In this document: positions 20,896 through 32,640 of the stretch, piece after piece
How positions within the stretch are numbered: the stretch's first letter is position 1
Layout of the letters: each line of letters starts with the position of its first letter
Assembly (NCBI RefSeq): GCF_032362555.1
Contig: NC_083506.1
Location: 11,393,501 to 11,457,500, forward strand
From: Amyelois transitella
Lineage: Eukaryota > Arthropoda > Insecta > Lepidoptera > Pyralidae
DNA: 64,000 bases
Direction of reading: 5' to 3'
Notes under the pieces: model-generated
Told to the model about the DNA's origin: nothing
The model's input: the letters and a program-made list of their open reading frames with translations, nothing else
The model's database searches: none
Made by a program: the position numbers and the translations under genes

Positions 20896-21150
20896 TCTAT
20901 ACTTATATTGTAAAGCTGAAGAGTTTGTTTGTTTGAACGCGCAAATCTCAGGAACTACTGGTTCGAATTACAAAATTATATTATTTTGTGTTGAATATAC
21001 CATTTATAGACGAAGACCTTAGGCTATATAACATCACGTTGCACCTATTAGGAGCAAAGAAATAATGGAAAATGTGAAAAAACGGGAAAAATTATTCATC
21101 CTTGAGGGCTTCAATGATGCCCACGCGGACGAAGTCGCGGGCACAGCTAG
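20896..21150 (+). mobile_element. Non-autonomous Helitron (type H1), intact ends
   Basis: It starts TCTATACTTATATTGTAAAG after an A and ends CGCGGGCACAGCTAG before a T, the exact A/T insertion pattern of Helitrons. The 3' hairpin CGCGGACGAAGTCGCG is complete. Confidence 0.88.
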
Positions 21151-21900
21151 TGTTAATTATACTGATATCTAATATCTACTGGTAAAATCCGTAGTACAAA
21201 GTGCATACAAATTAATTACACATAGGTAAGCCTTTGTACCTAACGCAGGAAATGTTTCCTCAATACAATAATAAGCAGTTGCCACGCTAATTACAACATC
21301 GTCAAGGAAAATAAGAAAAAAAGACAATACAATAGGGAACAAATTACCATCGGAGAGCTAGCATTGTTCACTGTCGTTGTGTGCAGTCCCAATAGGTATT
21401 GCTGCGTGTCTTATATCGGATTATTACTTCGATTTGACAGTAGAGTAAATGTTGGTTAACAGTTTTGCAATATAAACGTAAACTTGAAAAATGTGCGCTT
21501 GTTTATAATTTTGTATTGTAACAGTAGGAAATGTCGTGTAGTATTGGGAATTTGGGTATTGGGAATATGTTCTATAAGTATTTTCTATCTATATATCTAT
21601 GAGGTGAACCTCTGCAGGTGAACTAAATACAAAGGAATTTACAACATTAATGAATAAGTAAGTAGACTTAATAAGTAACTGGCAAGTAGTGTTTTGGAAA
21701 TACCTACCCAAAGGCTTTGAAGTAAATAGCTGAATTTGAAATCAGGACGTCACGTAACCTACCACTAACGGCACGAGCAATATAGGTACATATTGTTCGT
21801 ATTTCTGCTTATAAGTATACGATATTTTAATATATTTCAGTGCGAGAAACTGACCCTTAAAAGGTTTGTAGCAGTTTAATCTATAGAGAGTAATATAACT
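21151..21900. other. Spacer
   Basis: AT-rich sequence between two Helitrons. No gene or recognisable repeat. Confidence 0.4.
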
Positions 21901-21906
21901 AATACT

Positions 21907-22157
21907 AACTAATATTATAAAGCTGAAGAGTTTGTTTGTTTGAACGCGCTAATTTCAGGGACTACTGAAAATTATTTTTGTGTTGAATAGACCATTTACC
22001 GAGGAAGGCTTTAAGCTATATAACATCACGCTGTAACTATAAGGAGCGAAGAAATGATGGAAAATGTAAACAAAACGGGGGAAATTATTCATCCTTGAGG
22101 GCTTCAATGATGCCCAAAATAACTATTCCACACGGACAAAGTCGCGGGCACAGCTAG
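21907..22157 (+). mobile_element. Non-autonomous Helitron (type H1)
   Basis: A copy starting ACTAATATTATAAAGCTGAA with a short internal loss after CAGGGACTACTG. It ends GTCGCGGGCACAGCTAG followed by T. Confidence 0.82.
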
Positions 22158-22855
22158 TTTTTGTATACAGCAACTGACATTTAAATCAGGTAATGGAGAA
22201 CTAATTAGAGAAGAAAAAATAAAACAATTTATTTAAAACGGCAAACGATCATTGAGAAATTGTAATATAGAGAGGAATGTTAGATTTCCTTGACCTACAT
22301 CCATTGCAATTTTTAAATTAATATTCGACCTGTAATCATCCATTAAGCCGTATGTGAGTTTTTTCGGCAAGGTTAGTTAATCTTCGTGACATCGATTTCA
22401 TTTCTAATCTGTGATTGCGCTTATGTAAGGGTGAGTTCACACCGAGATGAGTCTCGACCGACCGCTACATAAAGGTTGACTTTTAGGCTTACTTGTAAGT
22501 AACTTATTAGTTAGGAATTAGAATCAGTAGTTTAACTCAGACAAGAAACATTTTCCTAATTAGATTTATGAAGCCATGATCCCTTTCACTAAACATTTAA
22601 TTGTAGCGTTTCTACTACGCTATTACGAAAGATACTACTATATTACAACAAAATGCCCAATTCGAGACATTACGCCATTTTGTTTTATACCCTTTAGATT
22701 TTGTAAGACACGCCTAATAACGACTTCGCAACAATTAAGAACGGTTTTGAGATAATTTGATCAAATAAGGGTCAATGTAATTATAAATGATTCGGGTTCA
22801 TTAAACGAAATAAGAAAATTACACGAAGAAGTTTAATATTTGAGTTACAGAAGTA
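22158..22855. other. Spacer
   Basis: No gene was seen. It ends at a possible LTR-element fossil. Confidence 0.4.
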
Positions 22856-22856
22856 T

Positions 22857-23147
22857 CCGGCTCGAAGGACCAAAAGATGTAAAGCGCGGCACTTTACACG
22901 TGTTTGGTATTCTAGATTATAATAATATGCAAACGTTTTGGAGTTCAAACGGGAGTCGTTGCGTGGAAAAATCCTTCTTATCCAGTCCAGGATTGATGTC
23001 TTAACGTTCCCCCTTGGCTCGGATTGATGTCTAATGTTATAACCAAGCTCATTTCCAGAGAGGTGAGGGTGTATTGTACAAGAAGTGTATAAATGATTAG
23101 CTTTCTTAGTAAGTACTTCATTATCCAAGGTAAATTGTGGTGAAATA
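22857..23147 (-). mobile_element. BEL/Pao-like LTR fossil
   Basis: On the minus strand a TG...CA bounded segment of about 270 bp is followed by a primer-binding-like TGGTCCTTCGAGCCGGAT. The same motif sits inside the 5' LTR of the BEL/Pao element at 56082-61275. No coding part was recognised here. It is an old, broken fragment; the boundaries are approximate. Confidence 0.4.
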
Positions 23148-24022
23148 TGTTAACATAGTTTGTTTAGCCGCACTTAGATTAAAAAAAACAGAATGTCCGC
23201 ACATTGATTTAAAAAAAAAAACAGCGTGTCTTTTTATGTAACTAATAACCAACTCTTTTAATGACTAGTGATTATAGTACTGATTCACTGCATTATGGAA
23301 GCGGCCAGAGTTAGCAGATAGTAATTTTATAACCTTCGCAAGTAACAATGGAAATGATAAGGCTGTTTCATGATGCGACTAAAGTATTATTTTGATTACC
23401 ATGTCATTTGTTTTCCGCTCTATCATTTGTTTTTGGACTAGTGAGGATTGATACCACAGACAGTACGTTGCCTGTCACAAATTAAAATTTTTATATACAT
23501 TACAGCAGGCTACATATAAAAGTTACCGACCTCTATCCGACTATGGTAGAAAAGTGGTGTCCTTTTTTGTCTGACTCACTTTCCAATGATAGAAAGGCAA
23601 ATAGGATGTATATTATTGTTTTTTTTTATATAATAATTTGAGTGCGTTTGACCTCAATCAGCCTGGTGTAAGCAAGATAAGGCCTAAGGTTGTGCACGCA
23701 ACGCAAATAATGCCTATACAAGAGTGACTTGTCCTAAGTTGTATGTATCGAGGAAGAGAAATGCGGGGAGGGAATTCCAAATCACAGCGGTTCGCATGAT
23801 AATAGATTTGGCGAAAGGTGCGAAGGTTGGGGATATCGACAATGTACGGGTGGAATCCCTGTCACGCCGACCTTACCCCTCTTGGAATGTATTTATTGAT
23901 GAACCTAGGGCGTCCAGTGCGCCTATGAACTTGGATCGGGATGAAGTCAGGATGCCAATTATGTGGCGTCATAAAAAAATTCAATTACATTCACATCTTA
24001 TGCACGAATATATCACATATTG
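23148..24022. other. Spacer with unidentified repeat debris
   Basis: A GC-richer patch at 23660-23960 has a 99-codon open frame with no recognisable domain. It looks like transposon debris, but I could not tie it to a family. Confidence 0.35.
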
Positions 24023-24024
24023 AG

Positions 24025-24065
24025 CCTCTTTGGAATAGACAGAGCCAACAATCTAGAAAAGACAT
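24025..24065 (-). repeat. Family A fragment
   Basis: A short remnant of the GACAGAGCCAACAGTC block of the CATA-tailed repeat. Confidence 0.5.
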
Positions 24066-24344
24066 TTAATCATTAAAAAATTACAAGATTTAAATTCGAC
24101 AACCGAACTTTACCTACTTACCAAAACGCTCATAAACATACTTGAATGCAAAAGTTGCTCGCCTCCAAATAAAGTACAACTTGGTTAGTAAAATCTGGAG
24201 GAGGTCGCAGCTCTTAGTAAATGCATAATATAATATTTATTCAATGCATATATAAATGTTTCGGATTGGATTAATTCCCGTCCGGTTTTGGCTCGAGTGG
24301 CCATTCCTTAGTCTTGAAATAAGGAAGCCACAGATGTGTAACTT

Positions 24345-24420
24345 ACACAGGCGGACCACGGGCCCCGAATGCAGAGCAGGGTGCAACAGGGAACACGCAA
24401 AGATGAGAAAAAGTATGAAT
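24345..24420 (+). repeat. Short repeat family G, copy 4
   Basis: The longest example: a GCGGACCACGGGCCCCGAAT block then CAGGGTGCAACAGGGAACAC and GCAAAGATGAGA. Confidence 0.5.
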
Positions 24421-24769
24421 GATGATGATGAGGTATTATCAAATGACAAGATTACGCTAGTCTTAAGAAGATTTACGATGACAATATTTTCAGGCAACTT
24501 AGTTAAACGCACTCAGCATTTAGCTTAGTTGCCTGAAATTATATGCAGGCTGGTGATGATTATGACCGCCTGAATTAGCTAATTAAGTTATCCTCGTAAC
24601 ATTAATTTGATAAAAAATCTAATGTACTTAAGGGTAATGAGATAGTATATCCCGTGTTTTATGAATTAATGATAAAAAGTAACTAAAAGTGGCTACGATA
24701 TTAATTAAGTCCATAAAAACAGACAACAGAAAACCACGTGAACCTTTCATTTAGTATTAAACGTCTAAA

Positions 24770-25265
24770 GTTCTGTACTCCCATTATTTTATTTCCGGAG
24801 CCTTGCAAAGAGAGAGTTGGACCCGCACTTGTGCCTAATAAGGTCAATGCTAGCCGGTTTAAGGTGGCTGAGGGTCTACCAGGGTCGAGAACGGACTGGA
24901 GTGATTGGGAACGTCCTTGGTTTTGATGTAATCGTACGTGGATTTACCTACGACATGTGACGTCGTGCGGATTGTCTGTGCAACGCCCCTCTTTACAGCC
25001 CGGGAGCCCTGTGAATGCGCGCGCGCACCCCGGTGTTACACCTTTGGACTACTACAGCGTTCACTAAGTTAAGTAGCTCGCTATCCTCTGGCTACTTGCT
25101 GGATCTCGTGTCTATAGCTAAACCCACGACGTTTTTAAATTCGTAAAATAGTCCCTATAAAAGTTCATGTGGTTATTCTATGGATCTTTAAATTATCTCT
25201 GATCTCTCTTACTTGCGACGTTTTACCTAAAACGACATAGTAGCGCCCAACGTGGGTAAAAGTGG
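24770..25265 (+). mobile_element. Possible LTR-element fossil
   Basis: A GC-rich island ends in ACGACA, then TAGCGCCCAACGTGGG, which resembles the primer-binding site next to a 5' LTR of insect LTR retroelements. No coding region was seen. It is broken; family and exact ends are unknown. Confidence 0.25.
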
Positions 25266-25480
25266 TAGTCAATGCTGATGGCGAATTCCGTACCATTTTT
25301 GAAAATACTAGGTAGAGTACAGCCGCATGAGACGACAATTCCCGCCAATTTCAGTTACCGCGGGAATTTCGGGAAATCCTCTCATAAGTTAAATAATCCA
25401 CATAATGAACCTATAGGTAGGCCCAATTTCAAATCTCTAGACTCAGAGGTTTATCTGTGATTTGTCTGTAAGTCAATCAT

Positions 25481-25660
25481 TAACATACATACATATAGTC
25501 ACGTCTATAGCCCTTGCGGGGTAGACAGAGCCAACAGTCTTCAAAAGACTAAAAGTTTACGTTCAGCTGTACGAATTCCAAGTTTATAAGCCTATCCCTT
25601 TGTCGCCTTTTGCGACATCCATGGGAAAGAGATGGAGTGATTCTATTTTTTTTTTATTTG
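25481..25660 (-). repeat. CATA-tailed short repeat (family A), internally deleted
   Basis: Tail and head blocks are present but the middle (CTATTTGGCTTAATGATAGA to CTAGCCCATCG) is missing. Confidence 0.75.
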
Positions 25661-25923
25661 TGGTTCTCGATCACACTTCTTAACCCTAATAGTAAAGTAA
25701 CGAGATTGATGCGCTCACCTTGGTTTTAATTGTCAATGCACGTAAACGCTTTTGGAATTATTTTTACACGGCATATTGCCTATTCCGTCGGAATACTGAA
25801 GTCTATAGGTATTTATAAAACTTAAGGTACTTAGGTATTAGTATACGCCGAGATTTTGAGTGTCTCTGCTTGCATTACAGTATTTATAAATAAGTTTTCA
25901 GACTCGAAAATGTAACAAAATTA

Positions 25924-26185
25924 AACATACATACATACATACATACATAAAATCACGCCTCTTTCCCGGAGGGGTAGGCAGAGACTACCTCTTTCCACTT
26001 GCCACGATCTCTGCATACTTCTTTCGCTTCGTCCACATTCATAACTCTCTTCATACAAGCTCGGCGGTTTCGGGTACTTTTGACCTGACCCTTTACCAGG
26101 ACGTCCTTAATTTGATCAAGATACGTTCGTCTAGGTCTTCCCACTCCGACCTTTCCCTCCACACTCTCCTTGTATATCTGCTAAC
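25924..26185 (-). mobile_element. LINE 3' end (family B), coding tail preserved
   Basis: On the minus strand an open frame ends ...GVGRPRRTYLDQIKDVL... NVDEAKEVCRDRGKWKEV and stops at SAYPSGKEA. A short 3' tail (GGCGTGATTTTATGTATG, repeated TATG) follows. This is the C terminus of a LINE reverse-transcriptase ORF, 5' truncated as most LINE copies are. Other family B pieces are at 26437, 30378, 48545 and 49855. Confidence 0.75.
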
Positions 26186-26216
26186 AAACAACAAAATTAA
26201 AAATGTCCAATATTTT

Positions 26217-26420
26217 ACTAACATATGTATAATCACGTACCTATCCATTATTTCCTCTGTATATAGAGGGAACAGACTGATAGGCCTCGTTCAACTTTTT
26301 GGCTTGATGATAGAATTGAGATTCAAATATTGACAGGTTGCTAGCTCATCGCCAAAAAGAAGAATCCCAAGTTTATCCAAGAACATCCATGGGAAAGAGG
26401 AGGAGTGGTCCAATTCTTTT
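26217..26420 (-). repeat. CATA-tailed short repeat (family A)
   Basis: A diverged copy about 30 bases from the LINE 3' end, in the same orientation. Confidence 0.7.
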
Positions 26421-26436
26421 TTTCTTAACATCATTT

Positions 26437-26530
26437 ATGTTAATGAAGTGAAAGAAGTATGCAGGAGTCATGGCGAGTGGAAAGATGTTGCCTCTGCCTA
26501 CCGGGACATAGGCGCGATTTTATATGTATA
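26437..26530 (+). mobile_element. LINE 3' end (family B), short
   Basis: A plus-strand fragment encoding EVCRSHGEWKDVASAYRDIG and a tail ending in TTTTATATGTATA. Confidence 0.65.
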
Positions 26531-26536
26531 GGTATG

Positions 26537-26770
26537 TCTTAGGTATATATAAAATTCTCGTATCACAATGTTCGTTCCCGTACTCCTCCGAAACGGTTTG
26601 ACCGATTCTCATGAAATTTCGTGAGCAGATGAGTAGGTCTAAGAATCGGCCAACATCTATTTTTCATACCCCATAATGATAAGGGTTATCCACCCTCAAC
26701 ATTTTATTTTTAACTAGAAATTACTTAAAAATTATTTATATGGCAAAACAACGTTTGCCGGGACAGCTAG
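26537..26770 (+). mobile_element. Helitron type H2
   Basis: It starts TCTTAGGTATATATAAAATT and ends TTGCCGGGACAGCTAG before T. The body includes a 'gaaacggtttgaccgattctc' block. A reverse copy is at 42342-42568. The 3' terminus matches type H1, so one machinery could mobilise both. Confidence 0.78.
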
Positions 26771-29550
26771 TAAAGATATAAATATGTACACAGCTCTCAG
26801 TCTTGCATATTTGAACACGTTTTTGGCTGTACAATTTAAATCCTAAGGGTATAAATAGTTTGAAGTTACCTAAAAGTAACTGATAACAGACAAGACAATA
26901 GTGATAATAGCACAGAATATTCATAACATAATGTTGTCTGTTGTAACTGTCGAAGCCTGACAATCAAATTAACAGCTTCACAGGGTCAAGTTCAATGTGA
27001 GGCACAAAATATTTGAAGGCTTTTTGACACATGACAAAATTCTTTTATTAAAGTCCTGTGTTCGACTTACGATAAGGTACTGAATTTTAAAGTTTATAAT
27101 AAATGCACTGCTGATTTTTTTTAAGGAAACATAAGTTATATTGGCAGGCAAAAGTTAGTTTTTAAATTTTTTTTTTCCCGCGGACTGATTAAACTGCTTA
27201 TCAGATCAGATATAATCTATTTTTTTTTCGCTTAAAATTTATCTCCAAACACAAAATAAAGAATGAAAATTGTAATTTTATAGGTTAACTTTATGACTGG
27301 GTTAATAATGATTAATCAAAGTTAATGAATAGTAAGCACTCATAAGAATTGGTTTTAAATTAAAATAAACATATACTTAATTAAGTAAATCTTTACAACG
27401 CCTTTTAAATAGCTATAGTACCTAGATCTGTTTATTACCAACGACAGAATTTGTTCAGTAAAGTAAATTCATTAACGTTTAATAAAACTAAAGGTTACGA
27501 GAATCGAGTGTCAAGGGGCTTGGTCGAAGAATCCAAACATTATGAATCATCATGTCATTTAATAAGAAAGAATTATAGCCCTAAAATTTATTTCCTTATA
27601 CACATTATATAATGATGTCATTGAATTTAAATGATTGTATTGCTAAATAAAATGACGAGGCTATTTTATAATTTTTCTGGCAATAACAAAAGTTTGAAGC
27701 ATTGTTAGATAAAAATACTGATGAAAATTTCATTCAACATTTTTTATACGTGCATACATAAGTACATACATACATACGTACATACATAAGTAGGTAAATA
27801 TATACTTTCAGATTTTCAGACAAAAATGGCGCTTCCTAATTTTTTCGGCATAGATAATTTATTTGATTTGACTTTGAAAGTAGTTTACCACAGTCCGGAT
27901 CTGGATATCCACCCTGCAATCTGACTGACCTAGTAAACGTAACGTAGCCGGTTTTTCGTTACTGCGACGTAAGACAATAAGCGTTTCGTGTTGCCAAATG
28001 TATTGTTGAAATACGGCTGTTGTGTAAACTAGATAATAAAGTTTTTGAAATAAACAACAAAATCTATATTTTTTTTAGTTTGTGGTTCAGGAATTTTACT
28101 TTTTTTTTATTAGTATAGTTTAGAAATTGTAATAGGTAGTCACATTTTATCAACTTTATTCACCATATATAAATCTTAAGAAATCTTGAATTCATTAAAA
28201 ATATTTTATGCTAGCCTGCCAGCTACCAGCTGCTTCTTTTTGCCCCGCTGATCGTTAAAGCTTATCAAGGAAAAGGCATACCTATAAACCTGGGGTTCTG
28301 CTTCTGCAATCTCCAAATTAAAATTTCAAAGAGGCTCTATTGAGTTTAAAATAAATAAATAAAAAACTGAGGTAGAAACTTCACACAGACACAAGCGGCG
28401 AAGCCTGATTCTGTTTAAAGTATAACTACTGAGGGGGTTTAATTTGTAAAAAAAATGCCAATATTTACTCATAATAATCTGTGCCAAAAGCGTGTTTAAA
28501 AAAAATAAGCGCAGTCGTTTTCATTGAATTCTCGTTACTTTATACTTTGAAAAAAATAATAAAAAAAACATTAGATATTACAAATAGCTTAATATAATAG
28601 ACTCTGCAACGCCTAACGGACTGAAACTGTTGCAGTTATATTACGAGAGAAACTAGTTTCTTTACAATAAATTACGTATATTATCTAGGTCTTACAAGAT
28701 ACCTGGCCCCCTGGATATTTTGTAACTACCAGTTTTTACGTCACACCTCTCTTATTGGATAATTTTAAACTGGTTTAGTCTGGCCAGGTGGAATTCAAGG
28801 AAGAACTGAAGGATATTGAGCCACATTTCTCAATTCTCGTTATGTAAGTGCTAAATGGTGTCTAAAATTGGAGTGTTTGTATGGTGGTGCGAAAACGATT
28901 AGTGCAGCCGTTATACCTATTGCCTGTAATGTTGCAGATTTAATATTGATTACTTGCGATTTTATGGACAAAATAGACAGCAATGTTTATTATTTTGGTT
29001 ATTGTTAAATCGTCCTACTTAATTAAAAAACAAATATGTATGTCAAAGAACGTGGTTTTTCAACTTATTAATTTTAAAGTTCCATTTTAATTTCGAAGTT
29101 ATTTTTTAAGATATTTATATATACCTGTTTTTAATACACATCTAAAACCTTTTTTGATAATCGTAATAACTTGGTAAGTACTTAGAAAACTAACTTCTTC
29201 TATCCAATCTATTACAAAAAGTATTTAGGTAGGTAAAATGGAATAAAACTAATTCTACCAAATCTATGTGAAATATTACAGGTCTAATGATTTACAGGTA
29301 TTGAACTAGGAAAATTTGCATATGAAAAATAATCAGTATTCTCTAAATTAATATTATGTTGTACACACCTTTTTCGTAGTTTAATTTCCAATCAGTCAAA
29401 CACTGACCAATATGATTTGAACAATTTTGCTGTAGATCGTCATCATGAAAGTCACTTGAGAATACTCAAAGAAAATATTTTTCACGACATTAAACAAAAA
29501 GAAACTGGCCAAAAATATATCGAATAATATTTAAATTTAGAAGGATAAGT
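26771..29550. other. Gene-free spacer
   Basis: A long AT-rich stretch with no recognised gene. It contains a CATA/CGTA microsatellite at 27745-27795. Confidence 0.45.
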
Positions 29551-29599
29551 TTGCGCGGGACGGTGTATAGCGTTCGTTCAGAAACGCGCGCGGTTATTG

Positions 29600-29655
29600 A
29601 ATGCACGCGGACATTTTCTTTCAACCGTACTAACTTACTCACCTTGATTTTCCAG
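29600..29655 (-). other. Candidate untranslated first exon
   Basis: A GC-richer patch is followed on the minus strand by AAAATCAAG then a near-perfect donor GTGAGTAAG. It could be a 5' UTR exon of a minus-strand gene further left, such as the SDR-like gene, whose start codon sits just after an acceptor. No direct evidence of transcription. Confidence 0.25.
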
Positions 29656-29659
29656 ATGA

Positions 29660-31165
29660 TAAGCTACCTTCGCGTACTATCAGATTAAGTTTGGAATAGG
29701 GCAATAACCTTTAGAAAACTTATTTATTAACATCTATCTGTTGGATTGATTTACTGTGTTGAAATCCCCTATCTCAGGCACCGATATACATATAGGGCTT
29801 TTAGGTTACCCAGGCTAGTAGGTAGGTACTAGCTTTCAGCAAGAAGAGAAGAATAAATGTAACATTTTTGAGCGAATTATTATTTAGGAGACAACGAGAT
29901 CAAATAATGTAGTTATTCGTTCTTATTCGGTGCAGAGCAGCGCACATTTCGGTCAGGTTGCAAAAGGCGGGAGCGCAGTATTGCATCGCTGCACATGCGA
30001 AGGATGTGTGGTCAAATTAATTTTAGTATGAGTACTTTAATAACCACTAGCAACCTTTTGAAATTCCAGCAAAAAGAGGTGTCATTAGTTTACTTGACAA
30101 GAAGGGCGTCCTCACTCATCCAAGGACAATAAAGCAGACTTTCTTCAGTCCATAAACGTTCACCTATTTTTGTCTTTTTTGTAGGTTTCGTTACGGTGCT
30201 ATTTTTTACTTCCAATTTATTTGTGACATTAACAAGTCAACAAAGTTAGTAACTTCAGTTAACCTCAGAGATAGATAAGAAAGAAAGATATCTATGTTAT
30301 GTATATATACTTAAGCCTTGTAAAAGTTCATGAATAATCCCGCGTGTCATAGAAAACTGAAACCCCCGAACTTTCGGGAAGAGTTATGAATGTGGATGAA
30401 ACGAAAGAAGTACGCAGGGATCGTGGCTAGTAAAAAGACATCTCTGCCTACCCCTCTGGAAAAGAAGCATGGTTTTATGTATGATGTTATCGAGCGAGTG
30501 GATAGTATTTTCCCGATCTCTCTTTGTAACCTTGTCAAGTAGAAACTACTGGAAGGTTTTATCTTTATCCATGATACCATCACTTAAGGGTAGGTGCATG
30601 TAAGTAATCATGTCAACTGCACAATAGGAGGCAGATACCGCAATCAGCATGTAAGCAAATTATCGAGTATCAGATACGATTGTGTTCCTACCATTATGAC
30701 TAGACGATAGAGTAAATGTTTTTTTTTTGTAATAGAGTTCGTTTTGGTTACAATAAGATATTGATGAAGTACAAGTTCCATAGTAAGTAATATAATTGTT
30801 GGCAATATTGCAATGTAATTATTATTTATATTGAGTGAATTAAGTTGGTAACACTTAAGTTCATATATTATTTCTTCTCTCTTCAAAAATGGCTTCTTGT
30901 CTATGTCAGTAAAATATTGTTCTCATGTGTTGTGCGAATAAATAAAACTGCTAGTTACAAAAAATATCACTTTTTATTTATAAAACAAGAAGAATAAAGG
31001 CAAAAATCTGTCTGCTCATACGCGGCTAATCCGTTTGACCGAATTCAATAAAGTTTGTCGGATTAGTTCTTTTTTTCTTAAAATTCACACGGGTACGAGG
31101 GCACGGCTAGAGTCACTAGGAGTACTGAGACGGACACAGGAAACTTTTTATCACGGAAAAATAAC
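29660..31165. other. Spacer
   Basis: No host gene was seen. One LINE family B fragment lies at 30378-30485. Confidence 0.4.
30378..30485 (+). mobile_element. LINE 3' end (family B), short
   Basis: It encodes a decayed MNVDETKEVRRDRG stretch then an ...ACCCCTCTGG...TTTTATGTATG tail like that at 25924-26185. Confidence 0.6.
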
Positions 31166-31170
31166 TGTTA

Positions 31171-31335
31171 CATACTTACATACATATTATAATCACGTAT
31201 TTATCCCTTACGAAGTAGACAGAGCCAACAGTCTCCTAAATACTGAGGGGCCACGTTCAGCAACATTGCTTAGCGATGGAATCGATATTAAAATTGTGAT
31301 AAGTTATTAGCTCATCGCCTAAAAGAAATATCCTA
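31171..31335 (-). repeat. CATA-tailed short repeat (family A), diverged
   Basis: All main blocks are recognisable but strongly mutated, an older copy than the one at 55187. Confidence 0.65.
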
Positions 31336-32400
31336 ATTGGTAGTATTCTAAAGAGCTGAGAACTTAATTTTGTGCGATAAATAATATAACTATGCGCTCT
31401 ACTTGCTTTATAATATCTCTAGGCATTGTACCATAATAACAGATGGGTGTCAACGTGTTACGCTTGGCCGTTGTGCGTGACGCACTTAACTACTAGAAAT
31501 TATAGGTCTAAAGTCCTAGGCTGAAGAAATAGAGTTGTGAAAGCTAAATGATTGTTTGTCGCGGCTACGTCTTCCATCGGGACCGCCTAAGACCACCATT
31601 TATGAAGTAAACTCAAGCAGTAGGTAGGTACTACATGGTCACATTGATGCATTTTGCCGGATTAAATGAATAGGTAGGTTCTCAACTACTTGCCCGTGTG
31701 GTGGCCCATGACAAGGTATATGGTTAGACTCGAAAGACCGATAATGCATGAGGTAATCATAGAAATGGGAATCTTATATATGTACTTAGATCAGATTTTT
31801 CCTTCCAGCGTCAGTTCCGATTACATATTCACCTCTGGAGAGAAGTCTAGGATCGCCTTTGACTATAATTCTGGATTTGTTAAGTTAGGTTTTTTACACG
31901 AAGCGACTCTCATCTAACCTCCTCGATTAAAAACGAACCTATAGTTGGTTTAAAAAAGGCTTTTAGTCCTAAAATAGCAAATTCTTAAAAAAAAAAAAAC
32001 TACCATATCTAATAGTTTTCACTTTTATAGAATAAGGAGTAACCGCGGTGTGGATTTTTATAAGATTGATGTACCTACATACATAATTCATTCTATACAA
32101 TATTTACTTATGCAATACTCGTACTTAATTTTAAAACTAAATGCCAAAGAAGTACCTTTAAATATACCGAAGCACGAGACCTATCATGTGAATAGAACGT
32201 TCAAAAACTGTATAGCGATAATCAACATGGTGTTGTAACTAACTATTATAGTTATATATTATCTGCGGTGTTGCGTGGCCCAAAATTGGGGGAGACCGTG
32301 AACGGCGGTCGCAAGGTTGCACAACAGTACCACGCAATGTCAATAAAAACAAGATTTAAAACAATGTAATACCTGTCTAATTTGGGTAAACTGTTCTTTA
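31336..32400. other. Spacer
   Basis: No gene was seen. A fragment of repeat family D occurs at about 31870-31925. Confidence 0.4.
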
Positions 32401-32404
32401 ATTC

Positions 32405-32640
32405 TCTTCCTCCTCGCTTTAGTCCCGGTTGCATCCTCATCACTCTGGAGAGGAACCCGGGGTTTACTTTTGACCATGGATCCTAGCAAACTAGGATAAA
32501 AATCTGACTTTTACACGAAGCAACTCCTATCTGACCTATGCAACCTTTGCAGGTAAATCTTACCCGTATTGGATCGTTCATGGTTACACATTCAGTTGCC
32601 TGAATGTGTAGGATTTCTCGCGATGTTGTAAACTGTTCTT
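32405..32640 (+). repeat. Dispersed repeat family D, copy 2
   Basis: CTTTAGTCCCGGTTGCATCC through 'gaccatggatcc', 'ttttacacgaagcaactcc' and 'tgcctgaatgtgta'. It aligns with 650-895 over nearly its whole length. Confidence 0.7.

Noticed and set aside
22781-23128. 115-aa ORF on the minus strand
   Set aside because: It overlaps an LTR-like fossil and has no domain; chance open frame.
23724-24023. 99-aa ORF
   Set aside because: No recognisable domain, no splice sites, and the setting is repeat debris.
25924-25950. CRISPR-like short tandem repeats
   Set aside because: The CATA repeats here and at 13613, 27745, 54232 and 55187 are simple microsatellite tails of SINE/LINE elements; there are no spacers.
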